Part shown: one piece after another, positions 1 through 7,857 of the stretch | Position numbering within the stretch: position 1 is the stretch's first letter | Layout: every line of letters starts with the position of its first letter | Source of the DNA: RGIG1934 sp964492545 | Lineage (GTDB): Bacteria; Bacillota; Clostridia; Lachnospirales; Lachnospiraceae | Direction of reading: 5' to 3' | DNA length: 16,120 nt | NCBI GenBank assembly: GCA_964492545.1 | Contig: CAZBKO010000047.1 | Span: forward strand, 1-16,120 | The notes under the pieces: generated by a model | Told to the model about the DNA's origin: nothing | The model's database searches: none | What the model saw: only the letters and a program-made list of their open reading frames with translations | Program-made: the position numbers and the translations under genes

Positions 1-49
1 TATAAAGACATAGTTTAATTCAGGTCTATGTGGATAAAACTGCGGAAAC
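1..49. other. window edge, possible inverted continuation of the surface-protein gene
   Basis: The minus-strand surface-protein frame stops at 50-52 in the middle of an Fn3-like repeat, just after STTVKS. The + strand of bases 22-50 reads VYVDKTAET. A sister repeat in the same protein has YYDKKAS at the equivalent place, so VYVDKTAET is what one would expect next, but on the opposite strand. The simplest reading is an inversion breakpoint or fold-back chimera near position 50. It could also be chance in a short stretch. No other gene is visible here. Confidence 0.3.
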
Positions 50-1163
50 TCAAGACTTAACTGTTGTTGATTTCTTTATATATGCCACTCTTGCCCACTT
101 TCCATTAGTGCCGGCCTTACGATACACATAATATCCAGTTGATTTTGTGTTCTTTGCCCATACAACTGTATTACTCTTTTTGCCTTTTGTAGCTTTAACT
201 TTAGATGGCTTTGATAAACTCTTCGCACGTGTTACTGTCGCCGTGTTTGCACTGTTATATTTAACACTTCCTTTATATGCCACTGCCTTGTATGTGTACT
301 TTTTGCCATTTGAAGCTTTTTTGTCATAATAAGAAGTTTTTGACGAGCCCTTTAATACTGTTAACTGCTTGTATGCACCGCTGCCTGTTTTTCTATATAT
401 AACATATCCTTCAACACCTGACATTTTACCTATATTAAGCTTAATTCCAGCTGTTGTATTCTTTGCTGAAATCTTTGTAGTCATTGCTTTTGTAAATGCT
501 TTCTGTATTTGATTCTGATATTTATCAAAATAAGAATCTTTTAGAACAGGGCATCCCTTTACAATTTTCCAATTTGTCCATCCCGAATAATTCTTAGTGT
601 TTCCAAGTCCTGACATTGATAAAGTTTTTGCATCGCTAACTCCACTTATTCCAAGCTTCAGTCCATTAATACATGCATTTTCATACTGTATAATAGATTT
701 AAATCGTGTTCCCTTAAAGCCTGACGTACTTAATATCTCTGCACATATAGCCGCCTGTGTTTTTCCATCAGCTGAAGTTACCTTTCCAATACTTATCTGG
801 TTTCTAAGCTGTAATGCGCCAGTTCCATTTCCTACACTACCGCTTTCTGTTCCAACAATTCCACCTATTAATTTAGGTCCTGTAACAGTTGATAAATTAA
901 GATTATCTTTTAATACTGTATTACCAATATTGTTTGCCAGTATACCGCCAAACTGTCCTAACTGTTGTGTGTTTTTTTTATATTTTGCTGTAATTGTTCC
1001 TGCGCTGATGCATTTCTCAATCTTCGCTGAATATTTACTTGTATCAAATTCAACAAAAACATCTCCGACAATTCCGCCTGCCCATCCATATATTTCATTA
1101 ATGCTTCCGTCAAATATACATGTAGATACTGCTGCCTTATCATTTTTAGTACCCTTAGTCAAG
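50..1163 (-). pseudogene. 3' part of frameshifted secreted surface protein (GLUG-like and Fn3-like repeats)
   Basis: This frame continues the gene that starts at 2354, but one base out of phase. The change is probably at the G run 1164-1166: removing one G turns AAG-stop into AAGLTKGT and joins the two frames. It begins with LTKGTKNDKAAVSTCIFDGS, followed by glycine-rich segments (GWAGGIVGD, GQFGGILANNIGNT, IGGIVGTESGS) resembling GLUG-type repeats of bacterial adhesins. Two tandem Fn3/Ig-like modules follow, with the parallel motifs GYVIYRKTGSGAYKQL and GYYVYRKAGTNGKWARV. The second module is cut short by a stop at 50-52, before its expected YVDK..GK.YTY strand. In-frame ATG codons further upstream (to 1282) fall inside the 5' part's acidic linker and are unlikely starts. 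Function is probably cell-surface binding, by family resemblance only. Alternatives are a sequencing error or a recent pseudogene. Confidence 0.7.
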
Positions 1164-2354
1164 CCCTGCTGTTGCCGCCCATCCAATTTCCTTTGTAACA
1201 TCATCATCATCATCATCTGTTGAATCTTCACCTGTGGTCGGCTGCTGTGTCGAACTTTCATCATTATCTGTGGTCGTCTCATTTGGAACCGGACCTCCTG
1301 AATGATTCTTGAGTTTATCTAGAAGTCCCTGAACTGAAGGACTTTCATTGCTCACAAATTCATATTCCAGTGAAATACTTGTCTCACCTGATACTGTGGC
1401 TCCAACAGGTAGAACTCTGCTCTGACTGTCTAATTCATTTGATTTACCGACATAACTTACGCCATCATCCTTTCCGGTTTCATCTACTTTAGCATTCATA
1501 GCATCTGCGTTTTCTATTATCTTAACATAATCGAATACATCCTCAAGATCTAACCCTGCATCTCCCATTACTGTAGTTACTTGATTTTCGTCTGTATTAA
1601 CTGTATTAACCTTAATATAGTAATTGTTACCGCTGCCATCATTATACGCAATTATGCTTCCATTTTCTGCATTGGTAATTGCAAAATCTGCGTTTCTAAA
1701 TACATATGTATTATCTGATACATTCGATAGTTCATAATCAATTACATTCTTACCATCAGTTTCATTAACTTTGATAACACTTTCCTTATAAACAGCAAAA
1801 TTGTTAGTCTTGTCATCATCCAAATTGTATACTAAATTCTGATCAAAATGATCTGTATTTGCATTAATCACATCCTGTATAGCTTTTGTATAATATGGTG
1901 TAGAATATTCTCTTGACAATGGTCTTAATGTTCCATTTTCAATAAGATATGCCTTAACTTGAAAGTACTCTGGCAATGTATCTGTAAATGTTACCATTGC
2001 CTCCTTTTTATCCTTGCTTACCTCCAGTTTCCCGGATGTGAGCATTGTCTGACCATCATCACTGTAAATTCCAACCAGCATAGTGCAATTTTCAAGTGCC
2101 TGGTATTTAATTTCAGCAGTGCCGCCATTTACTGATATTTCACTTATATTGTAACCCTTTGTGTAATCTTCATCATTTGTATTTTCATCGAGTGTTGATG
2201 ATAATAGAGAACCAAATGCATTGGTGCTCTCCACCTTAAAATCATTATCAAGCGAATAATCACCTGATGTCTGTGATGCATATGCAGCAGTGCCAAAATT
2301 AAGTGAAAGCACCATACTGATACACAACATCAAAGATACTATTTTCTTATACAT
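1155..2354 (-). CDS. secreted surface protein, 5' part (signal peptide, extracellular region, acidic linker)
   Basis: The start is taken at the second ATG (2352-2354), which has AAGGAG about eight bases upstream; the ATG six bases earlier lies too close to that site. The product begins with a clear Sec signal peptide (MYKKIVSLMLCISMVLSLNF, cleaved after roughly AYA). A region of about 330 residues without cysteine-rich or catalytic motifs follows, including VYNLDDDKTNNFAVY. A low-complexity linker (NETTTDNDESSTQQPTTGEDST, then a run of Asp from a GAT tract at about 1199-1216) comes next. The frame ends shortly after EIGWAATAGLD at the stop 1155-1157. The other frame supplies a sensible continuation into GLUG-like and Fn3-like modules, so the intact product would be about 770 residues or more. 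It lies 31 bases after the ABC-F gene and may be read through from it. I do not recognise the N-terminal domain; export to the surface is well supported. Confidence 0.75.
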   Translation of the reverse strand: MYKKIVSLMLCISMVLSLNFGTAAYASQTSGDYSLDNDFKVESTNAFGSLLSSTLDENTNDEDYTKGYNISEISVNGGTAEIKYQALENCTMLVGIYSDDGQTMLTSGKLEVSKDKKEAMVTFTDTLPEYFQVKAYLIENGTLRPLSREYSTPYYTKAIQDVINANTDHFDQNLVYNLDDDKTNNFAVYKESVIKVNETDGKNVIDYELSNVSDNTYVFRNADFAITNAENGSIIAYNDGSGNNYYIKVNTVNTDENQVTTVMGDAGLDLEDVFDYVKIIENADAMNAKVDETGKDDGVSYVGKSNELDSQSRVLPVGATVSGETSISLEYEFVSNESPSVQGLLDKLKNHSGGPVPNETTTDNDESSTQQPTTGEDSTDDDDDDVTKEIGWAATAGLD

Positions 2355-2385
2355 AAACATCTCTCCTTGTCTTTTGTAATGTTCT

Positions 2386-4329
2386 TTAGAATTCCATATT
2401 CTGAAGTTCTATTTCTGTTTCCATCATCTGTTCTAAAATTGTTTCCTGATTATGCTCCTCTGCATCAAGAAGTTCCTGAAGCTCCATTAATTTCTGATAG
2501 TCTGCCATTATATCCGGATTGGACATTTGCAATTTTAATTCATCCACTTTAGCTTCACTTTCCTCAAGCTGTTTTGTGTATTTCTTCTCAAGATTCTCGA
2601 GACGAGACTTGATTTTACCAGGATTATAGTAAGTCTTTTTGTCAAATACATCATCAAGCGTAGGGGCTTTATCAGCAGCTTTTTGCTTTGAATTCGATTC
2701 GATTGTTTTTGCCGCTTTATTACGTTCCTCAAGATATTGCTCATATCCCATATCATACTGCGTAACTTTGTCATTTTCAAAATCCAGCACTGCCGTTGCT
2801 ACCTGCCTGATAAAATATCTGTCATGAGATACAAACAAAACTGTTCCCTCATATTCTCTAAGCATATGCTCTAATGCTTCCTTGCCCACCATATCCATAT
2901 GATTTGTCGGCTCATCCAATATAAGCAGATTTGGTTTCTCATAAAATATTTTACACAACTCTAGTCTTACCTTTTCACCACCGGAGAGCTGTCCCATCTT
3001 CTTTTCTACCTCACTTTGTGAAAACAGAAATGCTCCAAGAGCACTTCTCACATCATTTCTTAAAAGCTTCGGATAGGTTTCCCAAAAGTTATCCAACACG
3101 CTCTGCTCAGGGTCAGCGTCATTTATCACTGCTCTCTGCTGATCGAAATATCCCCAGTCCACATTCTGACCGAATGTAAATGTTCCCCCAAGAGACGGAA
3201 TCATTCCTATAAGTGTCTTTAGAAGCGTCGACTTTCCTTTTCCATTTTCGCCAATAACAGCCATTCTGTTTTTCTTTGTAAGATTGAAGGTCACCTCACT
3301 TAATACTGTATCGTATCCAATTTGCAATTTCTTAGCGTTAATGACCTGACTGTAGCTTTCTCTTAAAGGTGAAAAGCATGCATGAAATGCATTTGTATCA
3401 AACTTAATCGGTTTAGGAACCTTTATCATATGCTCTATGGCCATTCGCTTAGACCTGGTAGCCACCACCTTTGTAGGCGTATTCTTCCATTTCTCTATCC
3501 AATCTGTAAGTCTCTTTATTTCCTTCTGCTGCTCCTCATAATCCTTTTCCTGTTTCACAAGATTTTCATCCTTGCGGGCAACAAATGCTGAATAATTTCC
3601 CGGGTATCTCTTTATCTGATGATATTCTATCTCATAGGTCACATCTATAACTGCATCGAGAAACATTCTGTCATGGGAAACAATAACTACCGCATTATCA
3701 TAGCTTTTTAAATAATTTTCCAGCCATTCTATTGTAGGCAAATCCAAATGATTAGTAGGCTCATCAAGGAGCAGTATATCCGGCCTTGAAAGAAGCAGCT
3801 TCATAAATGCTATCTTTGTCTGCTGCCCTCCTGACATACTTCCTATGGGTTTGTTAAGCTCCTCTAAATCAAACCCAAACTTCTGGAACATCATATCCAT
3901 ATCACGTTTCCACGAGTAACCTCTGAGTGCCTCCATTCGTTTCTGAAATTCAGAATATTCGCTCATTAGCCTGTTCGAGGCATCTGTATGAAGAAGCTCC
4001 TCTATTTCTTTCATTCTGGCTTCGCACTCAAATACCGCTGTAAATGCCTTCTTGATTTCTTCTTCCACCGTAACAGCGCCATCTTCAAAATTAATCTGTC
4101 TTAGGAAACCAATTCTTTGCTTTCCCTCCATCATAATTGCGCATTCCTCGTCACTGTCAAGGTTACTCATCTTGATATCACCGGCTATGAGCTTAAACAG
4201 TGTTGTCTTGCCACAGCCATTTCGACCAACTATCGCAATCTTTTCATTATTTCTTATCTCAAAATTAACATTTTCCAGGATTGTTTCAGCGCCGTACTGA
4301 ACTAAAGCGCCTTTTATCTGGTATCTCAT
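2386..4329 (-). CDS. ABC-F family ATPase (ribosome-associated, Uup/YdiF-like)
   Basis: This 647-residue protein has two complete ABC domains and no membrane segments, which is the ABC-F layout. Domain 1 has Walker A GRNGCGKTT (35-43), signature MSGGQQ (165-170) and Walker B LLLDEPTNHLD. Domain 2 has GENGKGKST (360-368), signature LSGGEKVRL (448-456) and LLILDEPTNHMD. Between them, about 240-320 is the charged helical linker that in ABC-F proteins reaches the peptidyl-transferase region of the ribosome. A C-terminal coiled coil (about 570-647), rich in Glu, Lys and Leu, is typical of the Uup/YdiF group. Members act on translating ribosomes, some giving resistance to ribosome-targeting antibiotics; the sequence alone does not say whether this one does. 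It starts 18 bases after the glycosyltransferase gene and has only a weak GAGTGG ribosome site, which suggests co-transcription with it. Confidence 0.93.
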   Translation of the reverse strand: MRYQIKGALVQYGAETILENVNFEIRNNEKIAIVGRNGCGKTTLFKLIAGDIKMSNLDSDEECAIMMEGKQRIGFLRQINFEDGAVTVEEEIKKAFTAVFECEARMKEIEELLHTDASNRLMSEYSEFQKRMEALRGYSWKRDMDMMFQKFGFDLEELNKPIGSMSGGQQTKIAFMKLLLSRPDILLLDEPTNHLDLPTIEWLENYLKSYDNAVVIVSHDRMFLDAVIDVTYEIEYHQIKRYPGNYSAFVARKDENLVKQEKDYEEQQKEIKRLTDWIEKWKNTPTKVVATRSKRMAIEHMIKVPKPIKFDTNAFHACFSPLRESYSQVINAKKLQIGYDTVLSEVTFNLTKKNRMAVIGENGKGKSTLLKTLIGMIPSLGGTFTFGQNVDWGYFDQQRAVINDADPEQSVLDNFWETYPKLLRNDVRSALGAFLFSQSEVEKKMGQLSGGEKVRLELCKIFYEKPNLLILDEPTNHMDMVGKEALEHMLREYEGTVLFVSHDRYFIRQVATAVLDFENDKVTQYDMGYEQYLEERNKAAKTIESNSKQKAADKAPTLDDVFDKKTYYNPGKIKSRLENLEKKYTKQLEESEAKVDELKLQMSNPDIMADYQKLMELQELLDAEEHNQETILEQMMETEIELQNMEF

Positions 4330-4347
4330 ATCTCATTACCACTCTTT

Positions 4348-5025
4348 CTATTTAAGTCTGTGTGTCATATACATCACGTGTCTAAGTCCATCTCTCACAG
4401 TCCTTAAATGTGATGCTTTGTCTCTCCCATCAGGTCTCAGTGTAACTGGTACCTGCCCTATATGTAAATTGTTTCTGCCTGCTTTGGCAATTATCTCCGT
4501 GGCAAATTCCATGCCTGATGCATGAAGCTTCAGCCCCTTAACACATTTTCTCTTAATACCTCTTATTCCACAGTGAAAATCATGAACCTTCACTCCATAT
4601 CTGACCCTTCCCATAGCTGATAAAATTGGGACACCTATGCGATGAGACAGGCTCATTGCATCTTTTGATGGGAATGGATGAAATCTGTCACCAACTACCA
4701 TATCACATCCCTTTAGCAGCTTATGATAAATAATTTTTGTTTCCATAAAATCATAGGACATATCGCAGTCAGCATAAATAATATATCGCCCCTTAGCATT
4801 GTGAAGACCATACCTCAGTGCATTTCCATAACCCTTTCTGGTGCACGATATCACTCTTGCGCCATAGCTTTCTGCAACATTTACAGAATTATCGCAGCTT
4901 CCATTATCTACTATAAGTATCTCACTCTCCACATTAAGTGAATCAAGGCATTTCTTCGCTTCTATAATACACTGACCAACTGTGTGCTCTTCATTCAGGC
5001 ATGGCATCAATATAGTAATCTCCAT
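4348..5025 (-). CDS. GT2-family glycosyltransferase (DPM1/polyprenyl-phosphate type)
   Basis: This 225-residue soluble protein has a GT-A fold signature. The N-terminal ITILMPCLNEE is the nucleotide-binding start, LIVDNGSCDNS follows, and the metal-binding DxD lies in YADCDMSYD (86-88). Later motifs GDRF, VHDFHCGIRG, GMEFATEI and RPDGRDKASHLRTVRDG are typical of the dolichyl/polyprenyl-phosphate sugar transferase branch. The C-terminal membrane helices of GtrB-type proteins are absent, so it may be peripheral or rely on a partner. Its ATG overlaps the stop of the upstream membrane protein (TAATG, sharing one A), with GGAG upstream, so translation is probably coupled. The likely role is to load a sugar onto a lipid carrier for the neighbouring membrane protein; donor sugar and acceptor cannot be read from sequence. 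Confidence 0.88.
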   Translation of the reverse strand: MEITILMPCLNEEHTVGQCIIEAKKCLDSLNVESEILIVDNGSCDNSVNVAESYGARVISCTRKGYGNALRYGLHNAKGRYIIYADCDMSYDFMETKIIYHKLLKGCDMVVGDRFHPFPSKDAMSLSHRIGVPILSAMGRVRYGVKVHDFHCGIRGIKRKCVKGLKLHASGMEFATEIIAKAGRNNLHIGQVPVTLRPDGRDKASHLRTVRDGLRHVMYMTHRLK

Positions 5026-6326
5026 TATTTTCTTCTCCTCTTTTTTTTCACATACTGTTTCATATCAACTGAAACATATAAAGCTGCAGCCACTGCCAAC
5101 ACCATTGCCATCAAAGCCCTGTAGGTGAAAAAGAAATGCATACATGCATGATTTGCCAGCACAAGCATTCGTGCATAAGGAACAGTTCCAATAAGCAAAA
5201 ACATAACGACTAATTTACCATCGTAATTCTTCTTTCTAAAGAGATAGAATATCGAAGCACATATAGCCATCACCAATAAAAATACAACGATAATTATTCC
5301 TGATGTGGCTTTTCCCCCTATATGCAGCAGACACCCTATATTTCTAAGAATAGCCACCTTCCTAAGGGTAAAAAAATCTAAATTTGATGTATTTCCATTT
5401 TCCAGCACCGAACCATTCATTCTGTATGCGGCCTCATGTATGGCATTCATAAATGATTCCCTGCCACACATTGCATATACAAGTCCCCATTTCACAAGGA
5501 ACATACATGCATAGGACAGAATCCACTCCAATCCCCATATCATTGAATTCTTTAGTGATTTTTTCCAGTCAAAATGCTCACCACAATCATATCTCATAAG
5601 AAAATATAGTATAAGCGGTATCGTAAATGTTAACGTCTCTGTTGTTAAAAAATCAAAAAAGCATGACAAAAGACCGCCTGCAATGAACAGCCCGTCCATG
5701 TATTTTCCATTAAAATATACCGTAAAAATGCACATTGCAGTCATAAGTATAAATATACTTATATACTCAATTGAAAAGGCTCCCATCCACAAATCAACAG
5801 CTAAAACAGACACCAGATACAATTTGGCAATGTTCCTATGTTCTCTCTTGCACAGTAAAATGCACAGCCATATATTAAGTGCAAGTAACACAGCTGCAAA
5901 TATATATCTTATTACATTTATTGAAAAAACAATCAAAAGTGGTCTTAAAAATATCTGCATTCCATGCCAGTATCTTGAATATTCATTCTGTGGACTGACC
6001 TTTTGAATAACTGCGCTTCTTAAATCGTCAATTCCGGAATTATCATCAATTCTATAATACCTATCAGCTATCATCGAATAAAATGGTCTGCTCCTGTTTA
6101 CATTATATGTTACATTCAAAAGCATTCCATCTGCGTAATTGTCTATGCGGGTGAACTCCGCTCCATCTATCAATACAGGAAATGCTCCTTTATCCGCGAG
6201 ATAGTTCGTTGATACCTCTGCATTCTTCTCTATGGCCGACTGTGGTATCAGATTCACAGCTGTTAGCATTCCTGCACATATAAATGCCAATACCACAAAT
6301 ATCATTATTTTCTTGGTAATCTTCAC
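5025..6326 (-). CDS. polytopic membrane protein, candidate partner of the GT2 enzyme
   Basis: This 433-residue protein starts at GTG (6324-6326), with AAGGAG eight bases upstream. It has an N-terminal membrane helix (about 7-27). An outside loop of about 100 residues follows, ending in YSRYWHGMQIFLRPLL. At least eight further hydrophobic segments come next (for example 130-160, 168-205, 212-243), and a positively charged tail KKKRRRK stays in the cytoplasm. I see no known catalytic motif. Architecture and the one-base overlap with the downstream glycosyltransferase suggest a membrane glycosyltransferase of the kind that takes sugar from a lipid carrier, as in Gtr-type systems; this is inference. 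It could also be a polymer exporter or flippase. An extended -10 promoter and a hairpin lie just upstream, so it probably begins a transcript continuing through the glycosyltransferase and the ABC-F gene. Confidence 0.7.
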   Translation of the reverse strand: MKITKKIMIFVVLAFICAGMLTAVNLIPQSAIEKNAEVSTNYLADKGAFPVLIDGAEFTRIDNYADGMLLNVTYNVNRSRPFYSMIADRYYRIDDNSGIDDLRSAVIQKVSPQNEYSRYWHGMQIFLRPLLIVFSINVIRYIFAAVLLALNIWLCILLCKREHRNIAKLYLVSVLAVDLWMGAFSIEYISIFILMTAMCIFTVYFNGKYMDGLFIAGGLLSCFFDFLTTETLTFTIPLILYFLMRYDCGEHFDWKKSLKNSMIWGLEWILSYACMFLVKWGLVYAMCGRESFMNAIHEAAYRMNGSVLENGNTSNLDFFTLRKVAILRNIGCLLHIGGKATSGIIIVVFLLVMAICASIFYLFRKKNYDGKLVVMFLLIGTVPYARMLVLANHACMHFFFTYRALMAMVLAVAAALYVSVDMKQYVKKKRRRK

Positions 6327-6346
6327 AATTCGTACTCCTTACTTTG

Positions 6347-6365
6347 TGGGTGGCACAGCCACCCA
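6347..6365 (-). other. perfect 8-bp hairpin in the 5' leader of the membrane-protein gene
   Basis: TGGGTGGC and GCCACCCA are separated by three bases. In the minus-strand RNA the hairpin sits a few bases after the predicted transcription start and about seven bases before the AAGGAG ribosome site. No U run follows on either strand, so it is a poor intrinsic terminator. It may protect the mRNA 5' end or modulate initiation. Confidence 0.5.
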
Positions 6366-6376
6366 ATATTAGTGTT

Positions 6377-6385
6377 ATTGTACCA
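6377..6385 (-). promoter_or_regulatory. extended -10 promoter for the membrane protein/GT2/ABC-F group
   Basis: On the minus strand TATGGTACAAT carries a TGn extension and a near-consensus -10 (TACAAT, 6377-6382). No good -35 is seen 17 bases upstream, as is usual for extended -10 promoters. The same 11-base string occurs upstream of the UPF0178 gene. Confidence 0.4.
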
Positions 6386-6402
6386 TAAATATCCATTAAT
6401 TC

Positions 6403-7059
6403 CTATCCTAACATAACATCAAGCACCATCATTATCACAAAGCCAGCCATTAATCCCATTGTTGCCAGATACTTGTTATCCCTGAAGGAATCCGGAACAA
6501 GCTCTGAGCATACAACACAAATCATCGCCCCCGCCAAAAAGGACAGTGCAAGTGGAAGACCACATCTTACCTTTATGGCAAAAAGTGCACCCAGTACACC
6601 TGCTACAGGTTCGACCATTCCCGAAAATTGTCCTATAATAAAGCTCTTAAATCTCCCTACACCTTCCCTTCTCAGTGGCATCGCCACACATGTTCCCTCA
6701 GGGAAATTTTGAATACCTATACCCAGTGCCAGCATCATGGCTGCCACAATGCTTTCGCGTCCACCATTTATGGCTGCTCCGCCAAAAGCCACACCAACAG
6801 CAAGACCTTCCGGTATATTGTGCATAGTCACAGCTGTCGTTAATAATACACACTTCTTCCATCCGGCTCTTTCATTTCCTTTTTTCTGATGTTTTTCCAA
6901 AAAAATATCAGAAGCCATAATAAATGCACCGCCAAGCAGGAATCCAACTGCTGTAGAGATGGCAGGATTATTTCCAAACTCCAGTTCCATATCTATCGCC
7001 GGACTTAAAAGTGACCAGTAGGATGCTGCAATCATCACACCCCCGGAGGACCCCATCAT
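6403..7059 (-). CDS. ZIP-family metal transporter, downstream part after an amber codon
   Basis: This 218-residue open frame lacks the first transmembrane helix of a ZIP protein. The metal-site helices are intact: TMHNIPEGLAVGV (79-91) and GIQNFPEGTCVAM, the two H/Q-N-x-P-E-G motifs of TM4 and TM5. The N-terminal MMGSSGGVMIAASYWSLLSP normally sits at residue 45 and beyond in full proteins of about 260 residues (GufA-like). The missing part is present immediately upstream in the same frame (7069-7191), separated by TAG at 7066-7068. A GGA two to three codons before this ATG (TTTTAGGATGTTATG) could act as a ribosome site for re-initiation, and the amber mutation itself completes that AGGA. ZIP proteins bring Zn, Fe or Mn into the cytosol; whether this truncated form works is uncertain. 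It follows the UPF0178 gene by about 45 bases. Confidence 0.85.
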   Translation of the reverse strand: MMGSSGGVMIAASYWSLLSPAIDMELEFGNNPAISTAVGFLLGGAFIMASDIFLEKHQKKGNERAGWKKCVLLTTAVTMHNIPEGLAVGVAFGGAAINGGRESIVAAMMLALGIGIQNFPEGTCVAMPLRREGVGRFKSFIIGQFSGMVEPVAGVLGALFAIKVRCGLPLALSFLAGAMICVVCSELVPDSFRDNKYLATMGLMAGFVIMMVLDVMLG

Positions 7060-7065
7060 AACATC

Positions 7066-7191
7066 CTAAAATCTTTTATCAATATTATTAAATAGAAAAA
7101 CAACCGATGCGCCAAGAGCTGTAACACCATATGTGAATATAGTTGCCAGAAGTCCCTGTAACACCGGTTCTAAATTATAAAACCACAACAT
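7066..7191 (-). pseudogene. N-terminal fragment of the ZIP transporter ending in an in-frame TAG
   Basis: Starting at ATG 7189-7191 the frame reads MLWFYNLEPVLQGLLATIFT, then YGVTALGASVVFLFNNIDKR F and TAG (7066-7068). The same frame goes on with DVMMGSSGGVMIAAS. This is the TM1 region of ZIP proteins, which normally have a Leu where the TAG stands (KRFLD); TTG or TTA to TAG would be enough. The break is therefore a clean nonsense codon, not an indel. The ribosome site before this ATG is weak; another in-frame ATG lies four codons upstream. Confidence 0.8.
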
Positions 7192-7236
7192 AAAATATAC
7201 CATTTTGTTTTAGTATAGAATATGCAGTATATATAA

Positions 7237-7698
7237 TTATGATAATTCTTCTCTCTTTATTGCGTGCAGTACAAGCTTCTCAAAGGATTCTTCAAATCTT
7301 GCATCATCCTCAGCACTTCTCTTTCTCGGACCCTTCATATGATTTCTGCTGTTTCCACGTCTCTCCTTCTTGCTTAAATGTCGTTCCATAAGCATCTGGT
7401 CAATGTTATCATCTGTGTACCATTTTCCTGACTGATGTATGGCATAGGCACCCTTTCCAAGAGCCATGGCAGCCACTCCATAATCCTGGCTAACCACAAC
7501 ATCCCCTCTGTGACACAAGCCAATAAGTGCAAAATCAACTGCATCAGCTCCTGCCCCTATTATTTTTACATCACTGTAATTAGAATTTAACACATGATTG
7601 GTATCACAAAGCAACGTTACGTTTATACTATATTTAATTCCAATTTTTTCGACGATACGCACAACCGGACACGCATCTGCATCTACATATATATTCAT
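7237..7698 (-). CDS. UPF0178 / DUF188 family protein (YaiI/YqxD-like)
   Basis: This 153-residue protein opens with the family hallmark MNIYVDADACPV, followed by GADAVDFALIGLCHRGDVVVSQDYGVA and a basic C-terminal half (RHLSKKERRGNSRNHMKGPRKR). The fold is PIN-like, and the conserved Asp residues (DADACP, D in SQDYG) suggest nucleic-acid or metal binding, but no biochemical role is firmly established. ATG 7696-7698 is preferred because GTGGAG lies six bases upstream; a GTG four codons earlier also keeps the frame open but would overlap that site. It has its own extended -10 promoter and may be co-transcribed with the ZIP gene. Confidence 0.92.
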   Translation of the reverse strand: MNIYVDADACPVVRIVEKIGIKYSINVTLLCDTNHVLNSNYSDVKIIGAGADAVDFALIGLCHRGDVVVSQDYGVAAMALGKGAYAIHQSGKWYTDDNIDQMLMERHLSKKERRGNSRNHMKGPRKRSAEDDARFEESFEKLVLHAIKREELS

Positions 7699-7723
7699 TC
7701 TTAACTCCACTTCTTTTTCGTTA

Positions 7724-7732
7724 ATTGTACCA
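7724..7732 (-). promoter_or_regulatory. extended -10 promoter for the UPF0178 gene
   Basis: The minus strand carries TATGGTACAAT, with the -10 TACAAT at 7724-7729 and the start codon about 26 bases downstream. The -35 region (CTGATT) is weak. The 11-base string matches the promoter upstream of the membrane-protein gene exactly. Confidence 0.4.
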
Positions 7733-7857
7733 TATAATTAACATAAAATCAGTTAATAATTAAAATTGCTCATTTGCCTCAAGACTATCCTTTTGGATAA
7801 TAGACAGCTATTTAATATTTTGATAAAATAGTGTATAAATTCAGAAAGGACATACTT

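Noticed and set aside
1155..1172. prfB-like programmed +1 frameshift (GGG CTT GAC TAA)
   Set aside because: The prfB-type motif needs the stop directly after CTT with a spaced Shine-Dalgarno; here GAC lies between, and the gene type gives no reason for recoding.
1199..1216. GAT tract as a phase-variation switch
   Set aside because: The unit is three bases, so changes in copy number keep the frame; the G run at 1164-1166 is the better candidate.
597..1223. Long open frame of 208 codons on the + strand
   Set aside because: It is antisense to the surface-protein gene, has no ribosome site and gives a biased Pro/Ser/Phe composition typical of a shadow frame.
6347..6365. Intrinsic terminator of the ZIP gene
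   Set aside because: The stem is strong but no T run follows on the minus strand, and it lies downstream of a likely promoter for the next gene.
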